DNA of 64,000 bases from Methylobacteriaceae bacterium (lineage in GTDB: Bacteria; Pseudomonadota; Alphaproteobacteria; Rhizobiales; Beijerinckiaceae), in the NCBI GenBank assembly GCA_947444195.1, contig CANEZL010000003.1, positions 140,118-204,117 of the forward strand, in the 5' to 3' direction. The position numbers and the translations under genes are program-made. This document shows positions 36,474 through 44,710 of the stretch, piece after piece. The notes below the pieces were generated by a model. It searched no databases, had not been told where the DNA came from, and saw nothing but the letters and a program-made list of their open reading frames with translations. Position 1 is the stretch's first letter. Each line of letters starts with the position of its first letter.

Positions 36474-36866
36474 TCAGCGCTGGCCGGCGCCCACACGGAT
36501 GTAGGTGCGAACCGGGCCGAGTTCGGTGTCGGTGCGCGAATCGAGCGCGATGCGTCCCCCCGCGACCGGCCTGGCGGCGGCACCGCCGCGGCCGGCCTGC
36601 ACGGCGAGGCCCGCCGTCGCGCGGCCCGACAGGCGGATGCAGGTGCCGCTGCCGGGCAGCCGTACGAAGCCCGCACCCTGGCCGGGGCAGGGTTCGGGCC
36701 GGCGCGGGGCGCTCGCCACGAGGTCGGCGGCCCCCGCGGTTAGGTGGGGCAGCGCGAGGCCGGCCTCCTCGCCCAGCGCCGCCGCCGGCACGGCGGCCAC
36801 GAGGATCGCCGCCGCTAGAGCCAAGCGCAGGCGTTCCGGGAGAGACGCTGAGGCGATCCGGCTCAT
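36474..36866 (-). CDS. Short porin-like (Omp2b N-terminal) exported protein
   Basis: This 130-residue protein has a signal peptide (LALAAAILVAAVPAAALG). Residues 58-78 contain CPGQGAGFVRLPGSGTCIRL, which matches the disulfide-bearing first strands of alphaproteobacterial Omp2b-type porins. A later piece, ALDSRTDTELGPVRTYIRV, matches the next strand pair. A full porin of this family is several times longer, so this is either a truncated relic or a small independent protein keeping the first hairpins. The reading frame is intact with an in-frame stop and no visible frameshift. It is convergent with the DUF938 gene. Confidence 0.7.
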   Translation of the reverse strand: MSRIASASLPERLRLALAAAILVAAVPAAALGEEAGLALPHLTAGAADLVASAPRRPEPCPGQGAGFVRLPGSGTCIRLSGRATAGLAVQAGRGGAAARPVAGGRIALDSRTDTELGPVRTYIRVGAGQR

Positions 36867-37015
36867 GCTGGGGTGCGGGCCCGTTCCAGGGATATCCGCC
36901 GGGCGGCGGAGGCCGCGCGGCTTCGAGGCCGCCCATGCTGCCCGCGAAAGCGGCGAGAGTTGGGTCGCGCCGGCCCCGCGGCCCCGACGGGGGGCCTGGG
37001 GCGCATCACGTTCGC

Positions 37016-37037
37016 CTGATCCGGTTGCGCGGATCAG
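37016..37037 (-). terminator. Hairpin at the end of the flgE-flgK-flgL operon
   Basis: A perfect 8 bp stem CTGATCCG / CGGATCAG with a six-base loop begins within the flgL stop codon and extends past it. It is the likely terminator of the flagellar operon; no clear T run follows. Confidence 0.55.
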
Positions 37038-38863
37038 CCCATGTAGTTCACGAGGCTCAGCTTCGCGAGGGTCGAGGTGATCTGGTAGCTCGCCTGGAGC
37101 CGGTTCTGGACGGCGAGCAGCTTGGCCGCCACCTCCTCCATCGGGGCCGATTCCACGGACTCGACGGTGTCCTGCAAGGTGCTGCGGGTGGCGGTGTTGA
37201 TGCTCTTGGCGTTGGAGAGGCTGCTCGCCGCGAGGCCGAAATCGGTGGCGATCTCCTGGACGCTCGGGCTGGTGCTCAGGGCGTTGAGGGCGCCCACGGA
37301 CCGGTCGGCCAGGGCCTGCCAGCTGCTGTCGTCGCTGCCCGAGGGCATGCCGATCGCCGCCGCCGCCATGCCCGCGAGCACCGAGCGCAAGGGCCCCTCG
37401 TTGGCGCGGGCGCCGATGGAGACGTTGCTGCTCGTGCCGATGCGCGCGGTGAGGCTGTCGCGGGGATCGCTGCCGGAATCCTCGCCCTGGTACCAGATCA
37501 CCGTGTTCGCCTGCGGCCGCTGCGCGTAGCCGGTGGCGTTGCCGTCCGCGTCGAAGGTCAGCCGCCTCGGGGCGAGGCCGGGGGCGGTGGAGCCCGCGAA
37601 GAAGTCCTGCGAGGCGCGCACGGTGGCGCTCGCCCCGAGCGTGCTGCTCGCCGCGGACCCCACCGCCTTGTTGAGCGCCGCGGCGAGGTTCGCCGCCGTC
37701 TTGGCGGGGTCCGCGGGGTCGATGGCGAAATCCGTGGCCCCGGTCGCGCCGGCGGCGCTCTTCGCGGTCAGGGTGATCGTGGTGCTGGTGCCGTCGTGCA
37801 GGGCGAGCTGGACGGTGACGCTGTCCCCCGCGGCGGGGTTCCTGGCGGGCGTGCCGAGACCCACGGTGAGGGAGGCGGGGCTGCCGCCGCCGAAGGCGAG
37901 GGTGAGGCCGGGACCCGGCGGCGTGTCGGTGGTCGCCGCGCTCTGCACGCTGGCGATCGTGCCCGGCGCGATCAGGCCGTCGAGGGCGGCCTTGGCCGCT
38001 GCGGGATCGGCGACCACGGGAAAGGTGTCGGTGTCGCCGGTCCTGGGCGCGGCGCGGGTGGTGAAGTCGATGCTCTTCTGGCTGCCGTCCGGCTGGTTGA
38101 CCACGACGCGGAAGCGCTGCCCGTCGGTGGGGGCCGCCGCGAAGGTGGCCGTCGCGGTGGCGGCGGTGGCGGGGGTGTAGGCGGCGGTGAGGGCGCTGCC
38201 CGTCACGGTGGGCGCCTTGGGCAGGGTGAAGCCGAAATTCGCCCGCACCGCCGCGCTGGCGTTCTCGCCGAGGGACACGGAGGTGGCGCTGGGCTGGGTC
38301 AGGGCGAGCCGGCCGAGGCCGTCCTTGCCGATGTCGGCGGTGCGCTGCTGCGCGACCAGGGTCTTCAGCCCGTCCAGCGACAGGGCCGGATTCCCGTTGA
38401 GCGCGAGGTCGTAGCCGACCACGGGGGCGGTCTCGCCGTTGCGGCCCCCGAACACGTAGGTGCCGCCCGTGGACTGGTTGAGCGCGTCGAAGACCGCGGC
38501 CAGGCTGTTGCGCGCCAGCGTCGTGCTGCTCACCGTGCCGTTGCTCTCGCGCACGAGCCCGTTCCTGAGGTTGGAGCTCAGGCCGTTGCCGAGGTCGATC
38601 ACCTGGGACAGGCTGGTGGCCACGAGGTTGGTGCGGGTCTGGGCCGCCGTGATGGCGGCGTCGTAGCCGCTGAGCGCGCTCAGGGTGGCGCGCGCCGACA
38701 GGCTGGTGCTGCGCCCCGCGCCGAGCCCCGCATAGGTCTCGGAGGCGCGCCCGGTCCCGAGCTGCGTCGTCAGCGTGTTGAGCTGGTCCTTCAGGGCGAG
38801 GATCTGCTGGGTGTTGCGGGTCGCCGTGTAGCTGCCGGCCGCGAAGGGGTTGATCGTGGTCAT
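37034..38863 (-). CDS. flgL: Flagellar hook-filament junction protein FlgL, enlarged
   Basis: FlgL (HAP3) caps the junction between the hook-associated FlgK ring and the filament. Conserved ends are visible: the N-terminal helix TRNTQQILALKDQLNTLTTQ with ARATLSALSGYDAAI, and the C-terminal helix LLAVQNRLQASYQITSTLAK ending LVNYMG. At 609 residues the protein is far longer than the usual 300-400; the additional mass is a Thr/Ala/Gly-rich central region (about residues 180-470) likely to be surface-exposed domains. It starts 4 bp after the flgK stop. Confidence 0.9.
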   Translation of the reverse strand: MTTINPFAAGSYTATRNTQQILALKDQLNTLTTQLGTGRASETYAGLGAGRSTSLSARATLSALSGYDAAITAAQTRTNLVATSLSQVIDLGNGLSSNLRNGLVRESNGTVSSTTLARNSLAAVFDALNQSTGGTYVFGGRNGETAPVVGYDLALNGNPALSLDGLKTLVAQQRTADIGKDGLGRLALTQPSATSVSLGENASAAVRANFGFTLPKAPTVTGSALTAAYTPATAATATATFAAAPTDGQRFRVVVNQPDGSQKSIDFTTRAAPRTGDTDTFPVVADPAAAKAALDGLIAPGTIASVQSAATTDTPPGPGLTLAFGGGSPASLTVGLGTPARNPAAGDSVTVQLALHDGTSTTITLTAKSAAGATGATDFAIDPADPAKTAANLAAALNKAVGSAASSTLGASATVRASQDFFAGSTAPGLAPRRLTFDADGNATGYAQRPQANTVIWYQGEDSGSDPRDSLTARIGTSSNVSIGARANEGPLRSVLAGMAAAAIGMPSGSDDSSWQALADRSVGALNALSTSPSVQEIATDFGLAASSLSNAKSINTATRSTLQDTVESVESAPMEEVAAKLLAVQNRLQASYQITSTLAKLSLVNYMG

Positions 38864-38867
38864 GGCG

Positions 38868-40751
38868 CTAGATCCGCAGGAGGGTGTCGAGCATGTCGCG
38901 GGCCGCCGTCAGCACGCGGGCATTGGCGCCGTAGGCCTGCTGCAGGGAGATGAGGTTGGCCATCTCCTCGTCGACCTTCACGCCCGCGCTGGTGGAGAAC
39001 CGGCCCTGCGCGGTGGAGAGCGCGACGCTCTGGCCGTCGTTCAGGCTGCGGGCCTGCTCGGTGGCGGCGCCCTGCGCGGAGATGATGTCCTGGGCGAAGG
39101 CCGCGACGGTCGCCGAATGGGGCGCGGCGATGCCGCCGATGCCGCTCGACGAGGAGAAGGTCGTCTGCTTGCTGGTGAGGGCGTCGTACATGAAGTTCGC
39201 ACGCGTCCCGTCCGTGCCGGTGCCCCCCGGTTCGGTGGCCGTGAGGAGCGCCGTCTTGGCCGAGACCGCCGGGTTGACGGCGAGCCGCTGCGCGAGGCCG
39301 GTGCGCTGCGCCCCCGCGTCGAGGGAGCCGGTGACGAGCGAGCGGTTCGACCCGTCCACGAAGAGCGCGATCTGCGGATAGGCGGTGGTGAGGTCGCTCG
39401 ACGAGGTCGGCACGGTGATGGCGGCGGTGGCCGCGGTCACGCTCGTGCCGCCCGATCCCGCGACCGAGATCGTGGAGCCGCTCCCGCCCGCCGTGAGCGT
39501 GGGGATGGCCGAGGCCGGGATGCCCTGCGCCGCCGCGCGCGCGGCGATGGCGGTGACGGCCTCCTGGATCTTGGCCGCGTAGGTGGCCGGGCCGCCCGAG
39601 ATGTCGAAGGTCTGGGCGAAGGCCGTGGCGTCGTTCGTGAGGCTCGGATCGACTCCGGTGGTCGCCTTGTTCGAGGCGACGAGGATCACGTTGCGCACCG
39701 AGCCGTCCGGCAGGGCGACCGGCAGGGTCAGGGTGTTGCCGGCCTGGATGCCGGCGAGGTCGATGCTCGCGCCCGTGCCCGCGACGGTGCCCGACACGGT
39801 CTTGTCGGTGAGCGCGCTCGCGAGCCCGGCGGCCAGGTCGTCGAGCTGGCGCTGGACCTGGGGCAGCGTGCTGTCGCGCAGCTCGAACTCCGCCGCCATG
39901 CTGCCGGAGCGCAGCACGCCGGAGGCCCCGAGATCGATGGCGCCGCCCCCCGGCATGGCCGCCGTGAGCGTGCCGACGCTGCGGAGGTCGGGATCGGTGG
40001 AGTAGGCCGCGTTGGGGCCGAGCTTCGTGCGCGCGTCGAATGTCAGGCTCGCCGCGTTGCCGCGGTCCACCAGGGTCGCGCCGGAGCCGGTCATCACGGT
40101 GAGGGTGCCGTCCGCCTGCGGCACGGTCTGGATGTCGAGATAGCTGGAGAGCTGGGTGAGCTGCTGGTCGCGCTGGTCCTCGAGATCGGCCCGCGCGGCC
40201 GGATCGGTGACGCCCTGGATGCGCACGTTGAGGCTGGCGATGCCGGCGAGCAGGCCCGAGGCCGAGCGCGTCTCGGTGGCGAGCTGCGTCTCGATCCCGC
40301 TGCGCAGGTCCTGGACGCCGCCGGCGATCCCGCTGATGCCGGTGGCGAGCGCCGTGGCCGCCGAGAGCACGGTGCTGCGGGCCGCGGCCGTGGTGGGGTT
40401 GGCCGCCAGCGTCTGGAGGGCCTGCGTGAAGGTGTTCACCAACCCGTCGAGGGCGGTGGCGCTGCCCGGTTTCCCGAACAGGCTGTCGATCTGTCCCGCG
40501 ATGTCGGCCCGCGTCGCGGTGTAGCCGGAGCCGGAGGTCTCGAGCCGCAATTGCTTCAGGGCGGCCGCATCGAAGCTGCGCGCGATCCGGCCGACCGCGA
40601 CGTCGCTGTTGCCGCTCTCGGCGACCGTGTTGATCGTGCGCCGCACGTAGCCGGCGGTGCCCGCATTGGCGACGTTCTGCGAGACGATCCCGATGGCGGT
40701 CTGCGTCGCCCGCAGGCCCGCCGTCGCGGTGGACAATGCGCTGAGGCCCAT
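38868..40751 (-). CDS. flgK: Flagellar hook-associated protein FlgK
   Basis: FlgK (HAP1) joins hook to filament. The 627-residue protein begins MGLSALSTATAGLRATQTAI with the conserved SQNVANAGTAGYVRR, and ends with KVDEEMANLISLQQAYGANA and the C-terminal helix ending TLLRI, both diagnostic. The middle is a variable Thr/Ala/Gly-rich region. It is the middle gene of flgE-flgK-flgL; 103 bp separate it from flgE and 4 bp from flgL. Confidence 0.94.
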   Translation of the reverse strand: MGLSALSTATAGLRATQTAIGIVSQNVANAGTAGYVRRTINTVAESGNSDVAVGRIARSFDAAALKQLRLETSGSGYTATRADIAGQIDSLFGKPGSATALDGLVNTFTQALQTLAANPTTAAARSTVLSAATALATGISGIAGGVQDLRSGIETQLATETRSASGLLAGIASLNVRIQGVTDPAARADLEDQRDQQLTQLSSYLDIQTVPQADGTLTVMTGSGATLVDRGNAASLTFDARTKLGPNAAYSTDPDLRSVGTLTAAMPGGGAIDLGASGVLRSGSMAAEFELRDSTLPQVQRQLDDLAAGLASALTDKTVSGTVAGTGASIDLAGIQAGNTLTLPVALPDGSVRNVILVASNKATTGVDPSLTNDATAFAQTFDISGGPATYAAKIQEAVTAIAARAAAQGIPASAIPTLTAGGSGSTISVAGSGGTSVTAATAAITVPTSSSDLTTAYPQIALFVDGSNRSLVTGSLDAGAQRTGLAQRLAVNPAVSAKTALLTATEPGGTGTDGTRANFMYDALTSKQTTFSSSSGIGGIAAPHSATVAAFAQDIISAQGAATEQARSLNDGQSVALSTAQGRFSTSAGVKVDEEMANLISLQQAYGANARVLTAARDMLDTLLRI

Positions 40752-40854
40752 CCCGACACCTCCGGAGTGTTGCGGCCCGCGCCGCCGGGAGGACGGACGT
40801 CCGGCGGATCAGACCTTGCGGTGGAAGCCGGGCGCGGCGCGTCCGGCGGCGGCG

Positions 40855-42237
40855 TCAACGGATGACGTTGAGCAGGTCGGACATCATCGTCTGCGCGGTC
40901 GACATCACGCGCGTGTTGGCCGAGTAGGCCTGCTGCGTGACGATCATCTTCGAGAACTCGGCGGCGATGTCGGTGTTCGACTGCTCGACGTTGCCGCCCA
41001 CGAGCACGGCGCCGCCGAGGCCGGTGAGCGGGCTGCCCGAGGCCTCGGTCTGCGTGTAGTTGCCGCCGGAATCGGTCTTCAGCCCGTCCGGGTTGTTGAA
41101 GCGCGCGATGCCGACATTGGCCAGCGCCACCACGGAGCCGTTCGAGTAGCTGCCGAGAACCTGGCCGGTCTCCGAGACGGAGATGTCGTTCAGCGTGCCG
41201 GCGGCGTAGCCGTCCTGACTGAGGGCGTTCGTGGTCACGGCGCCCGTGGTCGAGGCGTATTGCGTGAGCGTCGTCTTGTCGAAGGCGAAGTTCACGGTGC
41301 CGAGATTGGTGCCGTTGATGGTGAGCGCCGTCAGCGGCATGCTGCCGCCCGAGGGCTGGAGCAGTTGCCCGGCCGCGTCGAAGGTCACGGCCGTGCCGGC
41401 ATTGGTCCAGTCGGTCTTCGTGTTGGCCACCGTGGTGTCGGCGGCGTAGAACATGTTCCAGATCGCCGGCTTGTCGGCGGTGGCGTCCTGGATCTTGGCC
41501 CAGCGCGTGTTCATCGTCACCGGCGCGCCGTTCTCCGTGTAGAGGGTCAGGGTCGGGCCGGCGATGCTGTTGTTCACGAAGTCCGCGGCGTTGGCGGCGG
41601 TGACCTTGCGGCCGGGGGTGGACGACCCGTCCGTGCTCGTCACGAGGCTCGAGGTGTCGGCGGGCGCGTAGAGCGAGGAGCTACTGCTCGACGAGGCGCC
41701 GGTGGTGGGCGTCGCGGGCAGGTTCGCGCCGTAGGAGATCGTGCTCGTCCGCTTGGCCGCGAGGGTGGTGTTGGTGATGCGGATCGGGCCGGTGGCGCCG
41801 ACCTGGCTGGTGGCGGGATCGACGTTCTGGCCGAGGAGGTAGCTGTCCGCGCCGTTGACGAGGTAGCCGTCGCGGTTGAGGCTGAAATCGCCGCGCCGCG
41901 TGTAGAGGTTCTGGCCCGAGAAGGCGGACTGGCTGTTGACGTCGCCCGTGCGCTGCTGGACCACGAAGAAGCCGTCGCCGCGGATCGCCATGTTGGTCGG
42001 CACGTTGGTGGCGCTGATGGTGCCTTGCAGCGCGGTGGTGAGCTGGGACTGGGCCAGCACCGTGCCCGCCACCTCCCGCCGCGGCGTCCGCTCGGCGATG
42101 AGGTCCGTGAAGCTGGTGTCGACGCGCTTGAAGCCGGTCGTCTGCGAGTTGGCGATGTTTCCGGAGATGTTGCTGATGGCGTAGGACTGCGCCTGCAGCC
42201 CCGAGACCGCCGTCTGCAATGCCGAGAAGATGTCCAT
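40855..42237 (-). CDS. flgE: Flagellar hook protein FlgE
   Basis: FlgE polymerises into the hook. The 460-residue product begins MDIFSALQTAVSGLQAQSYA with NISGNIANSQTTGFKR, has the AIRGDGFFVVQ motif near residue 85, TRRGDFSLNRDGYLVN, and the C-terminal coiled-coil helix with MIVTQQAYSANTRVMSTAQT. A Ser-rich insert (six consecutive Ser near residue 165) lies in the variable domain. The ATG at 42237 is chosen from the conserved N-terminus; the longer frame upstream runs through the promoter. It is the first gene of the hook operon. Confidence 0.94.
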   Translation of the reverse strand: MDIFSALQTAVSGLQAQSYAISNISGNIANSQTTGFKRVDTSFTDLIAERTPRREVAGTVLAQSQLTTALQGTISATNVPTNMAIRGDGFFVVQQRTGDVNSQSAFSGQNLYTRRGDFSLNRDGYLVNGADSYLLGQNVDPATSQVGATGPIRITNTTLAAKRTSTISYGANLPATPTTGASSSSSSSLYAPADTSSLVTSTDGSSTPGRKVTAANAADFVNNSIAGPTLTLYTENGAPVTMNTRWAKIQDATADKPAIWNMFYAADTTVANTKTDWTNAGTAVTFDAAGQLLQPSGGSMPLTALTINGTNLGTVNFAFDKTTLTQYASTTGAVTTNALSQDGYAAGTLNDISVSETGQVLGSYSNGSVVALANVGIARFNNPDGLKTDSGGNYTQTEASGSPLTGLGGAVLVGGNVEQSNTDIAAEFSKMIVTQQAYSANTRVMSTAQTMMSDLLNVIR

Positions 42238-42291
42238 GGGCTCGAATTCCCGTAGCGAACCGTGCGGACGGTCGCCGCCGGAACCGCTGGC

Positions 42292-42306
42292 GCAACCGGC
42301 GTGCCA
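42292..42306 (-). promoter_or_regulatory. Sigma-54-type promoter upstream of flgE
   Basis: On the minus strand the sequence TGGCAC-GCCGG-TTGC matches the sigma-54 consensus TGGCAC-N5-TTGC at every specified base, with the GG and GC elements at correct spacing. Transcription would start about 40-45 bases before the flgE ATG. Sigma-54 control of hook genes is known in Caulobacter. Confidence 0.65.
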
Positions 42307-42469
42307 GGTCCAAGCCATTGATCCGATTGGAAGCGGCCCGCGCAGCCCGGCAGGATCGCCCCGGCGTGCCGGCCCGGGGGCGGCAGATTGTGCCGAGTCG
42401 TCCTTCGCGTTTACGGCCCGTTATGGGAGCGATGTCTAAGGTCCGCCGCTGGTATCCAGGGTCGTGGGC

Positions 42470-42937
42470 ATGCGCGCGAAGCGGACGAGTCTCGTCCACA
42501 TCATCTACTTCTCCCGGCTGAACCTCTCCTCGGACCCGCAGCTGCGTGCCGGGCAGATCGCCGATATCGGACGGCAGGCCCAGAAGAAGAACGAGTTCTC
42601 CGTGATCACCAGCCTGCTCATGGTCGATCAGGGGTTCGCCGCGCAGATCATCGAGGGCGAGCGCAACTCGGTGCAGGACACCTTCAACCGGATCGCCGAG
42701 GATCAGCGCCACCGCGACGTGCAGATCTGCGAGTGGCGCGAGATCACCAAGCGGGAATTCGTGAACTCCTTCAAGAGCGTGGTGCGCGGCCCCGCGAGCG
42801 AGGCGGCGTTCTCCAAGGCCAACCTGCTGCCCGCGCTCCAGCGCGGCACGCCGAAGGCCTCCTCGATCCACGGCCTCGCCGTGGCGCTGCAGGCCGAAGC
42901 GATGTCCAAGCAGGGCATCGACCACCTCTTCGTCTAG
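42470..42937 (+). CDS. BLUF-domain blue-light sensor protein
   Basis: The 155-residue protein is essentially a single BLUF domain, which binds FAD and signals blue light. The key residues align: Tyr13 in LVHIIYFSR, Asn41 in KKNEFSVITSLL, and Gln59 in AAQIIEGE, which together form the photoactive hydrogen-bond network; DQRHRDVQICEWREITKREF follows as in family members. The semi-conserved Trp of the last strand is absent (VNSF instead). A short C-terminal tail may carry output. The ATG at 42470 is preferred to GTG at 42464 for ribosome-site spacing. It is divergent from flgE, sharing its upstream region. Confidence 0.85.
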   Translation: MRAKRTSLVHIIYFSRLNLSSDPQLRAGQIADIGRQAQKKNEFSVITSLLMVDQGFAAQIIEGERNSVQDTFNRIAEDQRHRDVQICEWREITKREFVNSFKSVVRGPASEAAFSKANLLPALQRGTPKASSIHGLAVALQAEAMSKQGIDHLFV

Positions 42938-43334
42938 GGCAGCTTCGATGATCCCCGGATCACGCAAGATGCCAGGCCTCGTCGCGGGCGGCGCGCGCGC
43001 TCACGCGAAGCCGGCGACCGCGCGCGCGGGACATCCCGTGGATGATCCCCGTAATTCCCGGATCGCGGACGGTGCTTCCTCTCGGTTCGGTGGCACGAAG
43101 ACATCACGCGGCCGGATCCTGCCCATCCGCATCGTGCCGCGGCCCTCGATCCGGCCCGTGGAAACCTCGTGTGCACGTTTGATCCGCATGCTCGGCCCTC
43201 CACAACCGGAGCGGCCCGACATGCGCAGAGACGCCGAGCCTCCCACGCGGCACCCAGGCCCGCGCCGCCCCCTCCGGCGCGCGGGCGCCGCGACGATGCC
43301 CGCTCCCGCGACTGACTCGATGGCGATGTGATCC
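42938..43334. other. Intergenic region between BLUF and response regulator genes
   Basis: This 397 bp stretch holds no convincing open frame. It presumably contains the promoter of the response regulator. Short GC-rich palindromes occur but none is distinctive, and no RNA gene was recognised. Confidence 0.4.
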
Positions 43335-43793
43335 ATGAGCGACAGCGATACCCCTCCGATCCTCGTGGTCGACGACCAGGAAAAGCTCCTCCGCCTCGTC
43401 GTCATGCTGATGAACCGCATCGGCTTCACCGAGGTCGAAGGCGTGTGCAGCGGACCCGAGGCCCTGGAACGCCTGCGCAGCCGCCGCTACGCCCTCGTCA
43501 TCAGCGACCTCGACATGGAGCCGATGGACGGGATCACGCTGCTGCGCGAGATCCGCGCCGACGACGACCTGATGAACACGCCCTTCCTGCTCACCGAGGC
43601 GTCCTTCAACTTCGAGGACATCAACCTCGCCCACCAAGCGGGCGCCGACGCCTTCATCCTGAAGCCATTCGACATGGCGGTGCTGAAGACCAAGCTGAAG
43701 CAGGTGCTGAACGCCAAGCCCCGCAAGCGCGAGGCGCCCATGGCCGCCGCCTCCAGCCTGACCGCCGACTTCCCGATGCTCGGCAAGTTCTGA
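43335..43793 (+). CDS. Single-domain (CheY-like) response regulator
   Basis: The 152-residue protein is a receiver domain without a DNA-binding output domain. The acidic pair Asp13-Asp14 (VVDDQ), phosphoacceptor Asp58 (VISDLDMEPMDG), Thr87 (LLTEAS) and Lys110 (FILKPF) are all in place. A 25-residue Lys/Ala-rich tail follows the domain. It resembles CheY-like regulators of motility or general signalling; no kinase gene is adjacent, so its partner is unknown. The nearby flagellar operon and BLUF sensor make a motility role plausible but unproven. Confidence 0.9.
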   Translation: MSDSDTPPILVVDDQEKLLRLVVMLMNRIGFTEVEGVCSGPEALERLRSRRYALVISDLDMEPMDGITLLREIRADDDLMNTPFLLTEASFNFEDINLAHQAGADAFILKPFDMAVLKTKLKQVLNAKPRKREAPMAAASSLTADFPMLGKF

Positions 43794-43917
43794 GACGGAC
43801 GAGCCGGGCGGAGCGCCGTCCGGACGGATCCCGCGCTTGTCCTTCGCGGAGGCGCCGTGTCTGATGGCGCCCGCGCGGGCGGCCCGACCGCGCGGAGATT
43901 ATCCCCAGACGATCGCG

Positions 43918-44682
43918 ATGTCATCCTTCCGAAAAGCGGCCCGGATCCTCGCCGAGGACGGCCTCTCCGGCCTCGCGCATCGCGGGCTCGGCTTCGCCTA
44001 TCGCCGCCTGCGCCCGCTCCTGCCGGACGGGGCGCCCACCGTGCTCGGCGGCGTGCGGGCCTGCTATCGGCAGAAATGGGCCGACCGCTACGTTCCCGCC
44101 GCCTGGCTGCCCTGGTGGATGAGCGACCCGACCGGCTCCGCCTCGTACGAGGGCGCGCTCAATGCCGGGCTCGCCGCGCAGGTCCGCCCGGGCGACCACG
44201 TGGTGGTGGTGGGCGGCGGCATCGGCGTCACCGTGGTCAACGCCGCCCTGCGGGCGGGAAGCGGGGGCCGCGTCGCGTGCTACGAGGGAAGCCTCAGGAA
44301 TTGCGGCTTCGTCCGGGAGACGGCCGCCCTCAACGGGGTCGAGATCGAGATCCATCACGCGGTGGTCGGCCGGCCCATCGGCGTCTACGGCGCCGCCGCC
44401 GAGTTCGGCGCGCGCGTCCCGCCGGAGGCGCTGCCGCCCTGCGACGTGCTCGAACTCGATTGCGAGGGCGCCGAGGTGCAGATCCTCGCCGAGATGACGA
44501 TCCGCCCGCGCGTGCTCCTCGTGGAGACCCACGGCATCCACGGCGCGCCCTCGGCCGAGGTCCGCGGGCTCATGGAAGCCGCCGGCTACGCCGTCTCCGA
44601 TCTCGGCTGGGCCGAGCCGCGCCAGGCGGCGGAGTGCGAGCGGCACGACATCCGCGTCCTCCTCGGCACCCGCGGGGCGTGA
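43918..44682 (+). CDS. FkbM-like methyltransferase-fold protein
   Basis: The 254-residue protein resembles FkbM-family SAM-dependent methyltransferases. It has a glycine-rich cofactor loop HVVVVGGGIGVTVVNAALRAG (about residues 99-119), a CYEGS segment for the ribose contact, and CDVLELDCEGAEVQILAEM, where FkbM proteins have a similar acidic strand. The N-terminal 60 residues are basic and Arg-rich. FkbM-like enzymes often O-methylate sugars; the substrate here is unknown. The ATG at 43918 lacks a strong ribosome site, and TTG at 43837 is an alternative. It is convergent with prfC. Confidence 0.72.
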   Translation: MSSFRKAARILAEDGLSGLAHRGLGFAYRRLRPLLPDGAPTVLGGVRACYRQKWADRYVPAAWLPWWMSDPTGSASYEGALNAGLAAQVRPGDHVVVVGGGIGVTVVNAALRAGSGGRVACYEGSLRNCGFVRETAALNGVEIEIHHAVVGRPIGVYGAAAEFGARVPPEALPPCDVLELDCEGAEVQILAEMTIRPRVLLVETHGIHGAPSAEVRGLMEAAGYAVSDLGWAEPRQAAECERHDIRVLLGTRGA

Positions 44683-44710
44683 CCCGACCGCGAAGCGATC
44701 GGGCCCGGCC

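Noticed and set aside
43091..43110. TGGCAC before the response regulator as a sigma-54 promoter
   Set aside because: No TTGC follows at the required five-base spacing.
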